Assembly: GCA_948434855.1 (NCBI GenBank)
Contig: CAOJFR010000011.1
Span: 1-31,455, forward strand
From: an uncultured Clostridia bacterium
GTDB lineage: Bacteria > Bacillota > Clostridia > Christensenellales > UBA1242
Direction of reading: 5' to 3'
DNA length: 31,455 nt
In this document: in pieces, positions 24,280-31,455 of the stretch
How positions within the stretch are numbered: position 1 is the stretch's first letter
How the letters are laid out: the number at the start of each line of letters is the position of its first letter
Notes under the pieces: generated by a model
The model's database searches: none
What the model was told of the DNA's origin: nothing
What the model saw: only the letters and a program-made list of their open reading frames with translations
Made by a program: the position numbers and the translations under genes

Positions 24280-26713
24280 ATTTTTTCTCCTTAAATTTAC
24301 TTAGCCTAAACTTGTCATCAGCTGATAAAAGTTTAAGCTGTTCAAGTTCTTGCTTTAGTGTGTCAACAATAAGAGACTTGGCATCTTCATTATCTGCAAA
24401 ATCATTCCAAAACTTAACAATTTCTCCATCAAGATTTGATTGATTATTACTTTCTAAATTATCTAAAAACTCAATTAACTTTGTATCACCAGAAATGGCA
24501 AATTGCTGTTTTGCCTCTGCAGTTAATCCCGCTTTCCAAAGCTTTATACCTGCCTCTTTATTTTTTCCTCTAAACACAAAATTTTTGTAAGCCTCTATTT
24601 TTTCCAGTTGCTGAATTTCTTCATAACCACCAAGTTTTATTGCATAAAACTTAGCGTTATCAAATTGTCCAAGCCTGATAAACTCATTTATTCTTTCATA
24701 AATTTCATCTTCATCAATCTCTTGTCTAGAAACAACTTCTGCAAACCTATTAAAGGCTTCTTTGCTATTTAAAGTTTCAAAATTTTTGTTGAAAAACTCA
24801 TTAAAAAGTGGGATTTCTTTTTGTTCAACAACAAACAAATTGTGTTTTGCACGAGAAAGACCTACGTAAAATAAATTAAAATAATATCTATAAACTGAAT
24901 TTTCATCAGCGGTTTTATGACTTATTTCTGTTTCATTTAATGCTCTCCACTTATCTTCATTTGAAGATAAAACATTTACAAGCACAACAGTTTCTCTTTC
25001 TAACCCTTTAATTTCAGATATTGTTAAAATTTCTTGTTTTTTGCAAAGCTGTCTTAACTTTCGTTTTTGAACATCGTCTGCCACCAAAAACGTATAATCT
25101 TCAAATTTATCTTTGGCGAGACTGTTTAAAAAATCTTCGCCCATACAATAAACTGCATTTGTTTTTTCACTGTTATCAACACTTGTTGCTGAAATTACAA
25201 AACTATGGGTTCCAAACTCACGTATATTTATTTTTGAAAGTGCATCTAAAATTTCAACAATCTTTTTATTGTTACGATAATTGCACTCAAGCTCAATTAC
25301 ATTTGTAACATCTTCTTTATATAAAAGCTTCTTTAAAAATGCAAAACTAAAATAAGATGGATTAATCATTTGAAGTGCATCACCAACAGCAAACATTTTT
25401 AATGTAAGTTTATTAAAGAGCCACAAATTTATCTCTGTAAAATCTTGAACTTCATCTGCCACAACAAGTGAATATTTATTAAGTTTTTGACTATTTAATA
25501 GAATTTCTCTTGAAATTTTATTGTTATCTACATAACCATTTTCTCTCTGAAATTTTTCATAAGCCATTGCAAGGTCATAAATAATTTCACACTCATATTT
25601 TTCAAAACTATTTTTTCGTTTTAAAATATAATCATTTAAGCTTAAGACTTTTAAATCTTCACCACAATATCCGCCAAAAATCATACCATATATTTCTTTA
25701 TAAATAACTGCTGGAGATATGTTTTTTATTCTAACGAGCCTGCTTTTTAATTGGTGATTATTTAAATTTTGTAGAAATTCATTTATAAAAACTGATTCAT
25801 TAGCTTCATTAATTTCATCTGAAAAATAATCTTTATAAAGATCACTTAAAAGTTTATACTCAATGTTATTCTCTATAAATTCAGAGATCTGTATTAACTT
25901 TTTTAAGATATTTTGTTCAGTATCCGCAACAATATAAATTCCAAGCCTATTCTCTATTGCCTTTTTATGATTTTTGTCTAAAAAGACAATTCTTCCCTGT
26001 TTGTAATCTTCAATAAGCCTTTTAACCGCAGACTTATAAAGGTCGAGTTTTGTTTTTGTGTCAATAAGCAAGCCCCTTGAAAAAGTTGTATATAAAACCT
26101 TGCCTGAATAATTTCTGCACGCTGTCCAAATTAGCTTGCTATAACAAATGTTGGTCTTTCCACTTCCAGCAACACCCTGAATTAAAACATTTTGATTTTC
26201 AATTTCAACAAGCTTTGCCTGCTCTTGACTAAGAAGTGGAAAGTTGACATATTCAGAACCAGAAATTAAATATATTTTTTTAAAGTCATCTTCATTAATA
26301 TCTTTTTCTTCTAGGCTAACCACAATAGAAAATAATCTTGAAGCTTTTAAATAAAAATTTATCCTTTTGTCATTTTGTTTTAGTCCACTAAGTTTTTCTG
26401 CACGAACAAAAATAATGTCATCTTTTTCCACCAAATAATTATTTTTTACTGCACTTCCAACAACCGCATAAAAACAAAACTGACCATCTATGGTTTGAAT
26501 TTTTAAAAGTTTGTTTGAAAGCTCGGTTTTAAAATTTTGCTTAATATCAGAAAACTTGCTAAGCAGAGTTTCTGCAATTTTTAAAATAAAGCCATTGACT
26601 CCCGCTAACTTTTTTGTTTGGAAAAAGAATCTTTCTGTTTTGTAAATTTTTGATTCACTAGAAAGAAATGTTTTTGCAGTATTTACTTCATAGTTTAAAA
26701 ACTCTTTAACCAT
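24260..26713 (-). CDS. SF1 (UvrD/Rep-like) helicase with helical-repeat tail
   Basis: The protein has 817 residues. The first 155 form an N-terminal region of unknown fold. The motor follows: Q-motif LSQEQAKLVE (161-170), Walker A GVAGSGKTN (180-188), DEVQDF (420-425), GDALQMI, the ELECNYRNN segment near 475-482, EIKGLERETVVLVN, and FYVGLSRAKHNL. The tail (about 680-790) has TPR-like helices (GQFDNAKFYAIKLGG, then AGIKLWKAGLTAEAKQQFA). The motifs resemble UvrD-family and TRANK1-like proteins, and no nuclease domain is seen. It may unwind DNA or remodel RNA-protein complexes. Its ATG shares one base with the stop of the release-factor-like gene. Confidence 0.85.
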   Translation of the reverse strand: MVKEFLNYEVNTAKTFLSSESKIYKTERFFFQTKKLAGVNGFILKIAETLLSKFSDIKQNFKTELSNKLLKIQTIDGQFCFYAVVGSAVKNNYLVEKDDIIFVRAEKLSGLKQNDKRINFYLKASRLFSIVVSLEEKDINEDDFKKIYLISGSEYVNFPLLSQEQAKLVEIENQNVLIQGVAGSGKTNICYSKLIWTACRNYSGKVLYTTFSRGLLIDTKTKLDLYKSAVKRLIEDYKQGRIVFLDKNHKKAIENRLGIYIVADTEQNILKKLIQISEFIENNIEYKLLSDLYKDYFSDEINEANESVFINEFLQNLNNHQLKSRLVRIKNISPAVIYKEIYGMIFGGYCGEDLKVLSLNDYILKRKNSFEKYECEIIYDLAMAYEKFQRENGYVDNNKISREILLNSQKLNKYSLVVADEVQDFTEINLWLFNKLTLKMFAVGDALQMINPSYFSFAFLKKLLYKEDVTNVIELECNYRNNKKIVEILDALSKINIREFGTHSFVISATSVDNSEKTNAVYCMGEDFLNSLAKDKFEDYTFLVADDVQKRKLRQLCKKQEILTISEIKGLERETVVLVNVLSSNEDKWRALNETEISHKTADENSVYRYYFNLFYVGLSRAKHNLFVVEQKEIPLFNEFFNKNFETLNSKEAFNRFAEVVSRQEIDEDEIYERINEFIRLGQFDNAKFYAIKLGGYEEIQQLEKIEAYKNFVFRGKNKEAGIKLWKAGLTAEAKQQFAISGDTKLIEFLDNLESNNQSNLDGEIVKFWNDFADNEDAKSLIVDTLKQELEQLKLLSADDKFRLSKFKEKKYGNKRS

Positions 26714-27708
26714 TAATCCTCAATTTCACTTAAAAGCAAGCTTATTTCTCCACACAAAATTTCTTTTAAATTATATGTATTTTTAGTTTTGCAAGCCGTA
26801 ACAAAATTTTTATCATAATCAAAAATTAAGTTGGCTGTGTCAGAAAAAACTGCAGTTTTAAGATTTTTTCTCTGCAATTCAATGTTTTTTGCTTGGTTTT
26901 GCAGATTTTTTTGCGTAATTTTATTTTTTAGATTTTCAATCGCTTTTATTTTATTTGCTGTTTGAGAGCGTTCATCTTCACACTCTGCCGTGATTCCAGT
27001 TGGAATATGCTTAACACGAACTGCACTTTCAGTTTTATTTATGTGCTGACCTCCAGCACCGCCAGACTTTAATGTTTGAACCAAAATATCTGACTCATTG
27101 AACTCAATGTTATCATTATTAACACTTAGAACGACAAGGCAAATTATAAAAGCATTTCCCTTGTTAATAATACGAATATTTCCTGAAAGATTTTTTAATT
27201 TATCATATGCCCCCATGCCAGAGAGCTTTATATTTATCCTTTCACTTGAAAGGATTTCTGTTTCAAATGAAATATTATTTTTTTCAGCAAATGCCTTGAT
27301 GCTTAAAACCACATCCTGCAATTTTTCACACTCATTTTTTGATGAAATTTCAATAACAGCAATTTGGTCAGTTAATGCATTATTATTTGATAAAGCAACT
27401 TTAAGCTCGTTTAATTTTTTTTCAGACCTTTCTCTTAAACTTTCAATTTCTTGCCTAAGTTGTTTTTTTAAATCTTCGTCAGTTTCTATAGCGATAAGCT
27501 CTTCGCTATCATTAATTTCACAAATTAGTTTTTTATAATTTTTAAAGCCATCAGCAAAATACTCTATTTGTTTTTTTGTTTTGCTATAAAACAAATAAAG
27601 CTTATTATCTGTAACAATTTCATTTGCCTCTAAAAGAGCACAAACTTCATCATATTCTTCTTCAATTTTACTTAGCCTTTCTATGAATTTGCTTTCTCTT
27701 TCGCTCAT
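26713..27708 (-). CDS. Release-factor-like protein lacking the codon-recognition segment
   Basis: The protein has 331 residues. Residues 1-110 are the helical domain 1 of class I release factors. GAYDKLKNLSG (167-176 region) matches the conserved start of domain 2. The usual block that follows (HRVQRVP-x-T, then GRIHTS), which carries the RF1 P-x-T or RF2 S-P-F tripeptide, is missing and replaced by NIRIINKGNAF. Domain 3 is well kept: SGGAGGQHINKTESAVRVKH with GGQ at 219-221, DERSQ, and an RF-type C-terminus. It should therefore be able to hydrolyse peptidyl-tRNA but not read stop codons in the normal way, as in ribosome rescue factors. The start used here lies six bases after a promoter -10 box; an ATG 39 bases upstream lies inside the promoter. 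Confidence 0.85.
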   Translation of the reverse strand: MSERESKFIERLSKIEEEYDEVCALLEANEIVTDNKLYLFYSKTKKQIEYFADGFKNYKKLICEINDSEELIAIETDEDLKKQLRQEIESLRERSEKKLNELKVALSNNNALTDQIAVIEISSKNECEKLQDVVLSIKAFAEKNNISFETEILSSERINIKLSGMGAYDKLKNLSGNIRIINKGNAFIICLVVLSVNNDNIEFNESDILVQTLKSGGAGGQHINKTESAVRVKHIPTGITAECEDERSQTANKIKAIENLKNKITQKNLQNQAKNIELQRKNLKTAVFSDTANLIFDYDKNFVTACKTKNTYNLKEILCGEISLLLSEIED

Positions 27709-27714
27709 ACAATT

Positions 27715-27743
27715 AATATAACAAAAATAATTAAATTTTACAA
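27715..27743 (-). promoter_or_regulatory. Promoter of the release-factor-like operon, leaderless arrangement
   Basis: On the minus strand TTGTAA, a 17-base spacer ending in TGT, and TATATT lie six bases before the ATG at 27708. No ribosome binding site is present, so the message is probably leaderless. Confidence 0.65.
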
Positions 27744-27854
27744 ACATTAACCAGACTAATTTTTTAATTAATTTTTAAAATTGTTAAAATATCATTTTAA
27801 GAAATTGGTTTTTTATGCTATTATAATAAAGCAAATTAACTTATGGAGAATTTT

Positions 27855-28817
27855 ATGAATTTTACTTTACTTGGCTGTGGCAGATGGGGCTCTTTCATCG
27901 CATGGTATCTTAACAAGAATAATAATGATGTAACTGTTTGGGGCTTGAAGGGTGACCCTATTGTTGACGACCTTTTTAAAACTAAAAAAAATGAATATGT
28001 TGAGTTTCCTGAAAGCATAGAACTTACATATGACCTTGAATATGCTCTTGAAAAAAGTGAATATATTATTATTTCAATTAGTGCACAAGCCGTTAGAAGT
28101 CTTATGCAAAATGTTTCTAAAATTGACTGCTTTAAAAACAAAAAGTTTATTCTTTGCATGAAAGGCATTGAAGACAAAACTGGTGCAAGACTTTCAACAA
28201 TTTTAATGGAGTTTGGTGTGCCAAAAGAAAACATTGCAGTATGGGTTGGACCTGGACACATTCAGGCATTTACTCAGGGTGTTAGAGGTGTTATGTTAAT
28301 TGACTCTTATAACACTGAGCTTTCACTATTTTTGGCAAAATATTTAAGATCTGACCTGATTAGATTTTATCAGGGAAAAGATATTATTGGTTCAGAAATT
28401 GGCGCTGCTGCAAAAAATGTTATGGGTATTGCTGCTGGGCTTTTGGATGGCATGGGCTATTCTTCACTAAAAGGTGGACTTATGGCAAGAGGCACCCGAG
28501 AAGTTGCAAGGTTAATTAAAGCCTGCGGCGGAAATGAAATGTCTGCCTATGGACTTTGCCACCTTGGAGACTATGAAGCCACCCTTTTTTCAGAATTTTC
28601 ACACAACAGAATGTGGGGTGAACGCTTTGCTAAGGGCGAAACATTTTCAAAACTAGCAGAAGGCGTTGCAACATCATCTGCAATGCTTGCAATGGCAGAA
28701 AAAACTGGAGTTGAGCTTCCTATAACTAAAACGGTTTTTGATGTTATTCACGGCAACATAACCAAAGACGAAGCAATTAAAAACCTATTTGCAAGAGAAA
28801 ATTTGCAAGAATTTTAA
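27855..28817 (+). CDS. gpsA: Glycerol-3-phosphate dehydrogenase (NAD(P)+)
   Basis: The protein has 320 residues. It makes sn-glycerol 3-phosphate from dihydroxyacetone phosphate for phospholipid synthesis. The Rossmann motif is LLGCGRWGS at the N-terminus. Other marks are ISISAQAVRSLM, CMKGIE, GSEIGAAAKNVMGIAAGLLD with the catalytic Lys, GLCHLGDYEATLFS, and SHNRMWGERFA. The substrate loop reads GPGHIQ instead of the common G-P-S-H-A. An ATG 12 bases upstream is in frame, but GGAGA lies just after it and six bases before the chosen ATG. It diverges from the release-factor-like operon. Confidence 0.92.
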   Translation: MNFTLLGCGRWGSFIAWYLNKNNNDVTVWGLKGDPIVDDLFKTKKNEYVEFPESIELTYDLEYALEKSEYIIISISAQAVRSLMQNVSKIDCFKNKKFILCMKGIEDKTGARLSTILMEFGVPKENIAVWVGPGHIQAFTQGVRGVMLIDSYNTELSLFLAKYLRSDLIRFYQGKDIIGSEIGAAAKNVMGIAAGLLDGMGYSSLKGGLMARGTREVARLIKACGGNEMSAYGLCHLGDYEATLFSEFSHNRMWGERFAKGETFSKLAEGVATSSAMLAMAEKTGVELPITKTVFDVIHGNITKDEAIKNLFARENLQEF

Positions 28818-28822
28818 ATTTA

Positions 28823-28852
28823 AAAGACAGACAATATTGTTTGTCTTTTTTA
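28823..28852 (+). terminator. Terminator after gpsA
   Basis: AAAGACAGACAA and TTGTTTGTCTTT (one wobble pair) are followed by TTTATTTT, six bases after the stop codon. Confidence 0.85.
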
Positions 28853-28998
28853 TTTTGTAATTTTTTTAAATCAGCATAGCAATTTTTTTTAACTAAAATA
28901 ATTTTTATTTTGACACTATTAGAAATTTTTCTAATAAAACACGATTTTGTATTTTGTTTTTTGTTTGATTTTGTCAAATTTTAAGACTTAAAATGGAC

Positions 28999-29020
28999 CC
29001 ATAACTATGTTTGGTTATGG
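28999..29020 (+). promoter_or_regulatory. Hairpin overlapping the avd ribosome binding site
   Basis: CCATAAC and GTTATGG pair across an eight-base loop. The last two G of the stem are the first two of the GGAG site for the ATG at 29029. It may limit translation of the avd frame. Confidence 0.45.
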
Positions 29021-29028
29021 AGTGTAAA

Positions 29029-29260
29029 ATGTCAGTTTTAAAGTCACGCAGAAAAGAAAGTTCAGTTCAGTTTTTGGATACAGCTAGAGAAATTGAAGTT
29101 TACACAATTAAACAATGCTCTAGGTTTCCTAAGTGATATATGTTTTTGCTAACAAAAGATTTGGTTGAATTATCAAAATCAATTTATAACAACACAAAAT
29201 CTGCAAACAGCATTTATCCAACAAACAAAGAAGAATTTTTGATTAGAATGGAATATATTT
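29029..29260 (+). pseudogene. avd: DGR accessory protein Avd, interrupted and truncated
   Basis: From the ATG at 29029 (GGAG six bases upstream) the frame reads MSVLKSRRKESSVQFLDTAR and on to SRFPK, then TGA at 29134-29136. The same frame continues with YMFLLTKDLVELSKSIYNN and SIYPTNKEEFLIRMEY. Together they match the four-helix bundle accessory protein (Avd) of diversity-generating retroelements, where an Arg normally stands at the TGA. The normal C-terminal 35-40 residues are missing. After RMEY, near 29255, the sequence passes into the upstream flank of the template repeat. Avd binds the template RNA and the reverse transcriptase. With both a nonsense codon and a lost C-terminus it is unlikely to work. 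No reverse transcriptase follows. Confidence 0.8.
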
Positions 29261-29300
29261 GGGTATACACCGCAACAAGTGTCGTTGGCAGGTTTTTGGG

Positions 29301-29396
29301 TGGTGGCTTCGTTCGCCTAATATGAATAACAATAATAACTTCCTAAATGTCAATAGCAGCGGCAACATCAACAACAATAATGCTAATAACTCTTAT
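29301..29396 (+). repeat. DGR template repeat (TR)
   Basis: This 96-bp segment is rich in AAC and AAT codons. It aligns without gaps to 29642-29737 on the opposite strand. There are 17 differences, of which 15 are at template adenines (to G, T or C); the two others are a C/T and a T/A. In the frame matching the target it encodes W-W-L-R-S-P-N-M followed by runs of Asn, the classic look of a DGR template. It lies just after the avd remnant, the usual place. After 29396 the sequences diverge (AGAACCGTGAG against GGGGTTTG). Confidence 0.93.
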
Positions 29397-29489
29397 AGAA
29401 CCGTGAGAAATGTTAAAATTTATTATGAAAACAACATTGGGCATTTGTAATATTTTATGCTTTTATTTTGGTTAAATTCTTATATGACA

Positions 29490-29530
29490 AAAGCCTTCTG
29501 TCATTTGTTTGACAGAAGGCTTTATTTTTA
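29490..29530 (+). terminator. Strong hairpin terminator after the template repeat
   Basis: AAAGCCTTCTGTCA and TGACAGAAGGCTTT enclose a six-base loop, followed by ATTTTTA. It ends the avd-template RNA and also falls between convergent units. Confidence 0.88.
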
Positions 29531-29571
29531 TGCTCTTTGGCTTGATTTTTTTTACTATTTTTTAATTGTTG

Positions 29572-29595
29572 GTTCGCCACACAGTGGTGGCGAAC
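29572..29595. repeat. Inverted repeat downstream of the variable repeat (possible DGR cruciform)
   Basis: GTTCGCCAC and GTGGCGAAC enclose a six-base loop, 19 bases beyond the stop codon of the target gene and 46 beyond the end of the variable repeat. There is no T-run on the gene's strand, so it is not a standard terminator. GC-rich hairpins just downstream of the variable repeat promote retrohoming in the Bordetella phage DGR. Confidence 0.6.
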
Positions 29596-29614
29596 GATTT
29601 AGATTCTAGATTAT

Positions 29615-31455
29615 CTATATGCAATAGCCGAAACAAACCCCATAAGAGCTTTTAGCAATAGTGCTGATGACGTAGCCGCCGCTAAGGACATTTAGGAAGC
29701 AAATATTATTAATCATACTAGGCGAACGAAGCCACCATATGTTAGCACTTCCTGCTCCATTAGACAACTTTTTAACCAAGCCTACATCACTATATGTTGA
29801 GTCTCCTATTAAGTTCCTATAGTATTCATATTGGCTTCCTTCACTTTTATATACTGTTTGGTTAGTTGTATTGCTTGTAAAACTATTTATTGCTGCTTGT
29901 CCACATAACTCTGCCATACTAAATAACCACAGTTTATCTGTTGAAGTTGTTATATTTGTAGACTTCTCTCCTGCACTGGCATCCTTATTTACTGACTTTA
30001 TTACTGACTTTAAGTCGTTTGGTAACTTTTCATAATAGTTATTAAGTGTGGTTCTCATTGCACTTGCTTCCCAGCCACCTGCGTTTGTACCTGTTGTGTT
30101 CATATGTGCTTTTGTTTTGGTTAGATGTTTCATTCCAATACTCATTTTTGCTTTGCCACCACTGGTTAAGTTATCGTGGTTAAAGCCAAGCACAACCACT
30201 GTTAACACTTCACCATCTGTTAGGGTTATGTCTTTTTCATCGCCAACTGAGAATACTTCTGCTGCATATCCCGCTTGAGCTACTTCGTTTATATCTGACC
30301 AAGATGAGTTTGCAAAAGTTATTTGTTCACCTTTCTCCCATGCTGTGGTGGTGTCTGAACTTAAGCTTAATGCTATATCTCCATTCACTGTGAAGGTCCT
30401 TCCACTTGCTAGGCTTGTTCCATTGGCCTTTAGAATATTTGTTGTGGTTGCCTTCTCTGCCCACTTAAAACCAGACTCTATCTTTGTGTTACCTGTGAGC
30501 CTTACGCTTGTTTCTGTGTAAGTAAACGTTAGCACATCTCCCCAATATATTACTGAGTTGCTATTTAGAGTTTCATTTCCACGCTTCACGGTTACTCCGC
30601 TTGGGATTATTCCTAAGCTATATTGAACCATCTCGCCTCTTTCCCATGCAACGCTTGCACTTGATGTTAAACTTAAAGTTACGTCTCCATTTACCGTGAA
30701 TGTTCTTCCACTTGCTAGGCTTGTTCCATTGGCTGTTAGGCTATAGATTGTGGTTTCAACTTCTGTGTAATGATAACCTGCTTCTTGTTTAGTATTGCCC
30801 GTATCTCTTCTAGTACTCTCTGTGTAAGTTAAAGTTAACACATCATCCCAATATATTACTGAACTATTAGATAATAATTCTTCTCCTCGCCTTACAGTTA
30901 CCCCTGCTGGCACATTTATGTGATATTCTATTTTATATGTTTCATAACTTGCATATACATTTATATTTCCTGTTATATTATTAAGGTTAACTGCATTGCC
31001 GCTTGCGTCTGTCCAACCTGTGAACCTTGTTGCACTGCCTGCTGGGGCTGGCTTTGTTGGAACTTCTATGGCACTTGCATCTGCAGATGATCCATAGTTT
31101 ATTATCTGACTGCCGAGTAACACTTGCTTATCTTCTGAATAGAATTTTACTTCATAACTATTTATTGCTTCTGTATATTCAATGCTAAGGTCTCCCTTAA
31201 CAATCCATACTCCACCAGCAAACTCTGCTCCATCTACACTAAAGGTATCTTTGTGGTAGCCTTCTGTTTCTGTATATGAAATTGTTAGTTGGTCGCCATA
31301 GTATATGGCTTCGTTGCTACTTAGTGTATGACCATTTCTGGTTACTGTTACTTGCGTTGGAATTTGTCCTATGCTATATTCACTTGCGGCTTCGTTATAG
31401 GTTATGCTTAGGTCTCCGTTGCCATCTAGCTCATACTCATAGTATACAACTCCGT
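29615..31455 (-). CDS. DGR target: repetitive surface protein with DUF6273-like C-terminus (N-terminus off the window)
   Basis: The frame is open from the right edge to TAG at 29615, giving 612 residues; the true start lies beyond the window. Order of parts: three beta-rich repeats of roughly 90 residues, each with a GVTVKRGNETL-type strand and a YWGDVLTFTYTE-type strand; one InlB/Flg_new-like repeat between the first two (PAPAGSATRFTGWTDASG, then NINVYASYE); and a C-terminal DUF6273-like domain with WSDINEVAQAGYAAEVFSVG, MAELCGQAA and IWWLRSPSM. The last 35 or so residues are the variable repeat, the ligand-facing part of a C-type-lectin-like fold in known DGR targets. Expected to be secreted or wall-attached, with an adhesive or binding role. 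Confidence 0.88.
   Translation of the reverse strand, partial: GVVYYEYELDGNGDLSITYNEAASEYSIGQIPTQVTVTRNGHTLSSNEAIYYGDQLTISYTETEGYHKDTFSVDGAEFAGGVWIVKGDLSIEYTEAINSYEVKFYSEDKQVLLGSQIINYGSSADASAIEVPTKPAPAGSATRFTGWTDASGNAVNLNNITGNINVYASYETYKIEYHINVPAGVTVRRGEELLSNSSVIYWDDVLTLTYTESTRRDTGNTKQEAGYHYTEVETTIYSLTANGTSLASGRTFTVNGDVTLSLTSSASVAWERGEMVQYSLGIIPSGVTVKRGNETLNSNSVIYWGDVLTFTYTETSVRLTGNTKIESGFKWAEKATTTNILKANGTSLASGRTFTVNGDIALSLSSDTTTAWEKGEQITFANSSWSDINEVAQAGYAAEVFSVGDEKDITLTDGEVLTVVVLGFNHDNLTSGGKAKMSIGMKHLTKTKAHMNTTGTNAGGWEASAMRTTLNNYYEKLPNDLKSVIKSVNKDASAGEKSTNITTSTDKLWLFSMAELCGQAAINSFTSNTTNQTVYKSEGSQYEYYRNLIGDSTYSDVGLVKKLSNGAGSANIWWLRSPSMINNICFLNVLSGGYVISTIAKSSYGVCFGYCI
29642..29737 (-). repeat. 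DGR variable repeat (VR)
   Basis: This is the 96-bp partner of the template at 29301-29396, inside the 3' end of the target gene. The encoded part runs from W-W-L-R-S-P-S-M through FLNVLSGGYVISTIAKSS-Y. Most template Asn codons have become Ile, Ser, Cys, Leu, Tyr, Thr or Lys, the expected result of adenine mutagenesis. The flanking GGGGTTTG after the last matching base is where an initiation-of-homing site would lie. Confidence 0.93.
30390..30765 (-). repeat. DNA-level internal repeats of the surface protein gene
   Basis: The text CTTCCACTTGCTAGGCTTG (plus-strand reading) occurs at about 30399 and again at about 30706 with near-identical flanks (encoding the ANGTSLASGRTFTVNGD segment). The similarity between units about 307 bp apart points to recent duplication or gene conversion. 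Confidence 0.75.

Noticed and set aside
29134..29136. TGA in avd read as tryptophan or selenocysteine
   Set aside because: Other genes use TGG for Trp and end at normal stops, no SECIS-like hairpin follows, and the gene is truncated as well. Nonsense mutation is simpler.
29259..29450. Open frame with W-W-L-R-S-P and runs of Asn on the plus strand
   Set aside because: It is the template repeat and its flanks read in the target frame. It has no ribosome binding site and no natural protein start; it serves as template RNA rather than a gene.

Overview
The window is AT-rich DNA from a low-GC Firmicute, most likely an uncultured gut Clostridia lineage. The supporting signs are a yabP-yabQ-divIC sporulation/division cluster, strong GGAGG ribosome binding sites, rubrerythrin, and a DUF6273-type surface protein carrying a diversity-generating retroelement (DGR) variable region. 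All genes read with the standard bacterial code. No taxon below that level can be assigned by eye.

Bases 1 to about 13,150 look like an integrated genomic island. Its right end abuts an initiator tRNA-fMet gene (13195-13270, minus strand, 3' end facing the island). From left to right it carries: a partial DUF5677-like gene; an XRE repressor-like protein fused to an FtsK-gamma DNA-binding domain; two overlapping small genes that each have an R-N-x-x-x-H (HEPN-like) motif; a divergent operon with a very large DUF1998 helicase and a roughly 924-residue partner protein (a Druantia type III-like arrangement); an excisionase-like gene; a tyrosine integrase broken by an in-frame TAA; a strongly promoted candidate structured RNA with an attenuator; and a 55-residue NPNN-repeat protein. 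The helicase partner is split by one extra base in an A-run. The island therefore looks like a defence island that can no longer move by itself.

From 13,195 to 21,251 the genes look like ordinary chromosome: an ABC exporter, yabP-yabQ-divIC, recD2, a divergent polysaccharide deacetylase, thymidylate kinase, rubrerythrin and a HAD phosphatase. From 27,708 down to 21,316 on the minus strand lies a tight run of five overlapping genes: a release-factor-like protein that keeps GGQ but lacks the stop-codon-reading segment, an SF1 helicase with a helical-repeat tail, a coiled-coil protein, a one-pass membrane protein with GLUG-like repeats, and a two-pass small membrane protein. I do not recognise this set as a described system. 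gpsA is divergent from it.

The right end (29,029-31,455) holds remnants of a DGR. A 96-bp template repeat (29301-29396, plus strand) matches a 96-bp variable repeat (29642-29737, minus strand) at the 3' end of a surface-protein gene. Of 17 differences, 15 fall at template adenines. The accessory avd gene beside the template is broken by TGA and truncated into the template, and no reverse transcriptase is present in the window. A 9-bp inverted repeat follows the variable repeat, as in studied DGR targets. This is the clearest unusual system in the window. Next are the split Druantia-like operon and the release-factor-like/helicase operon.
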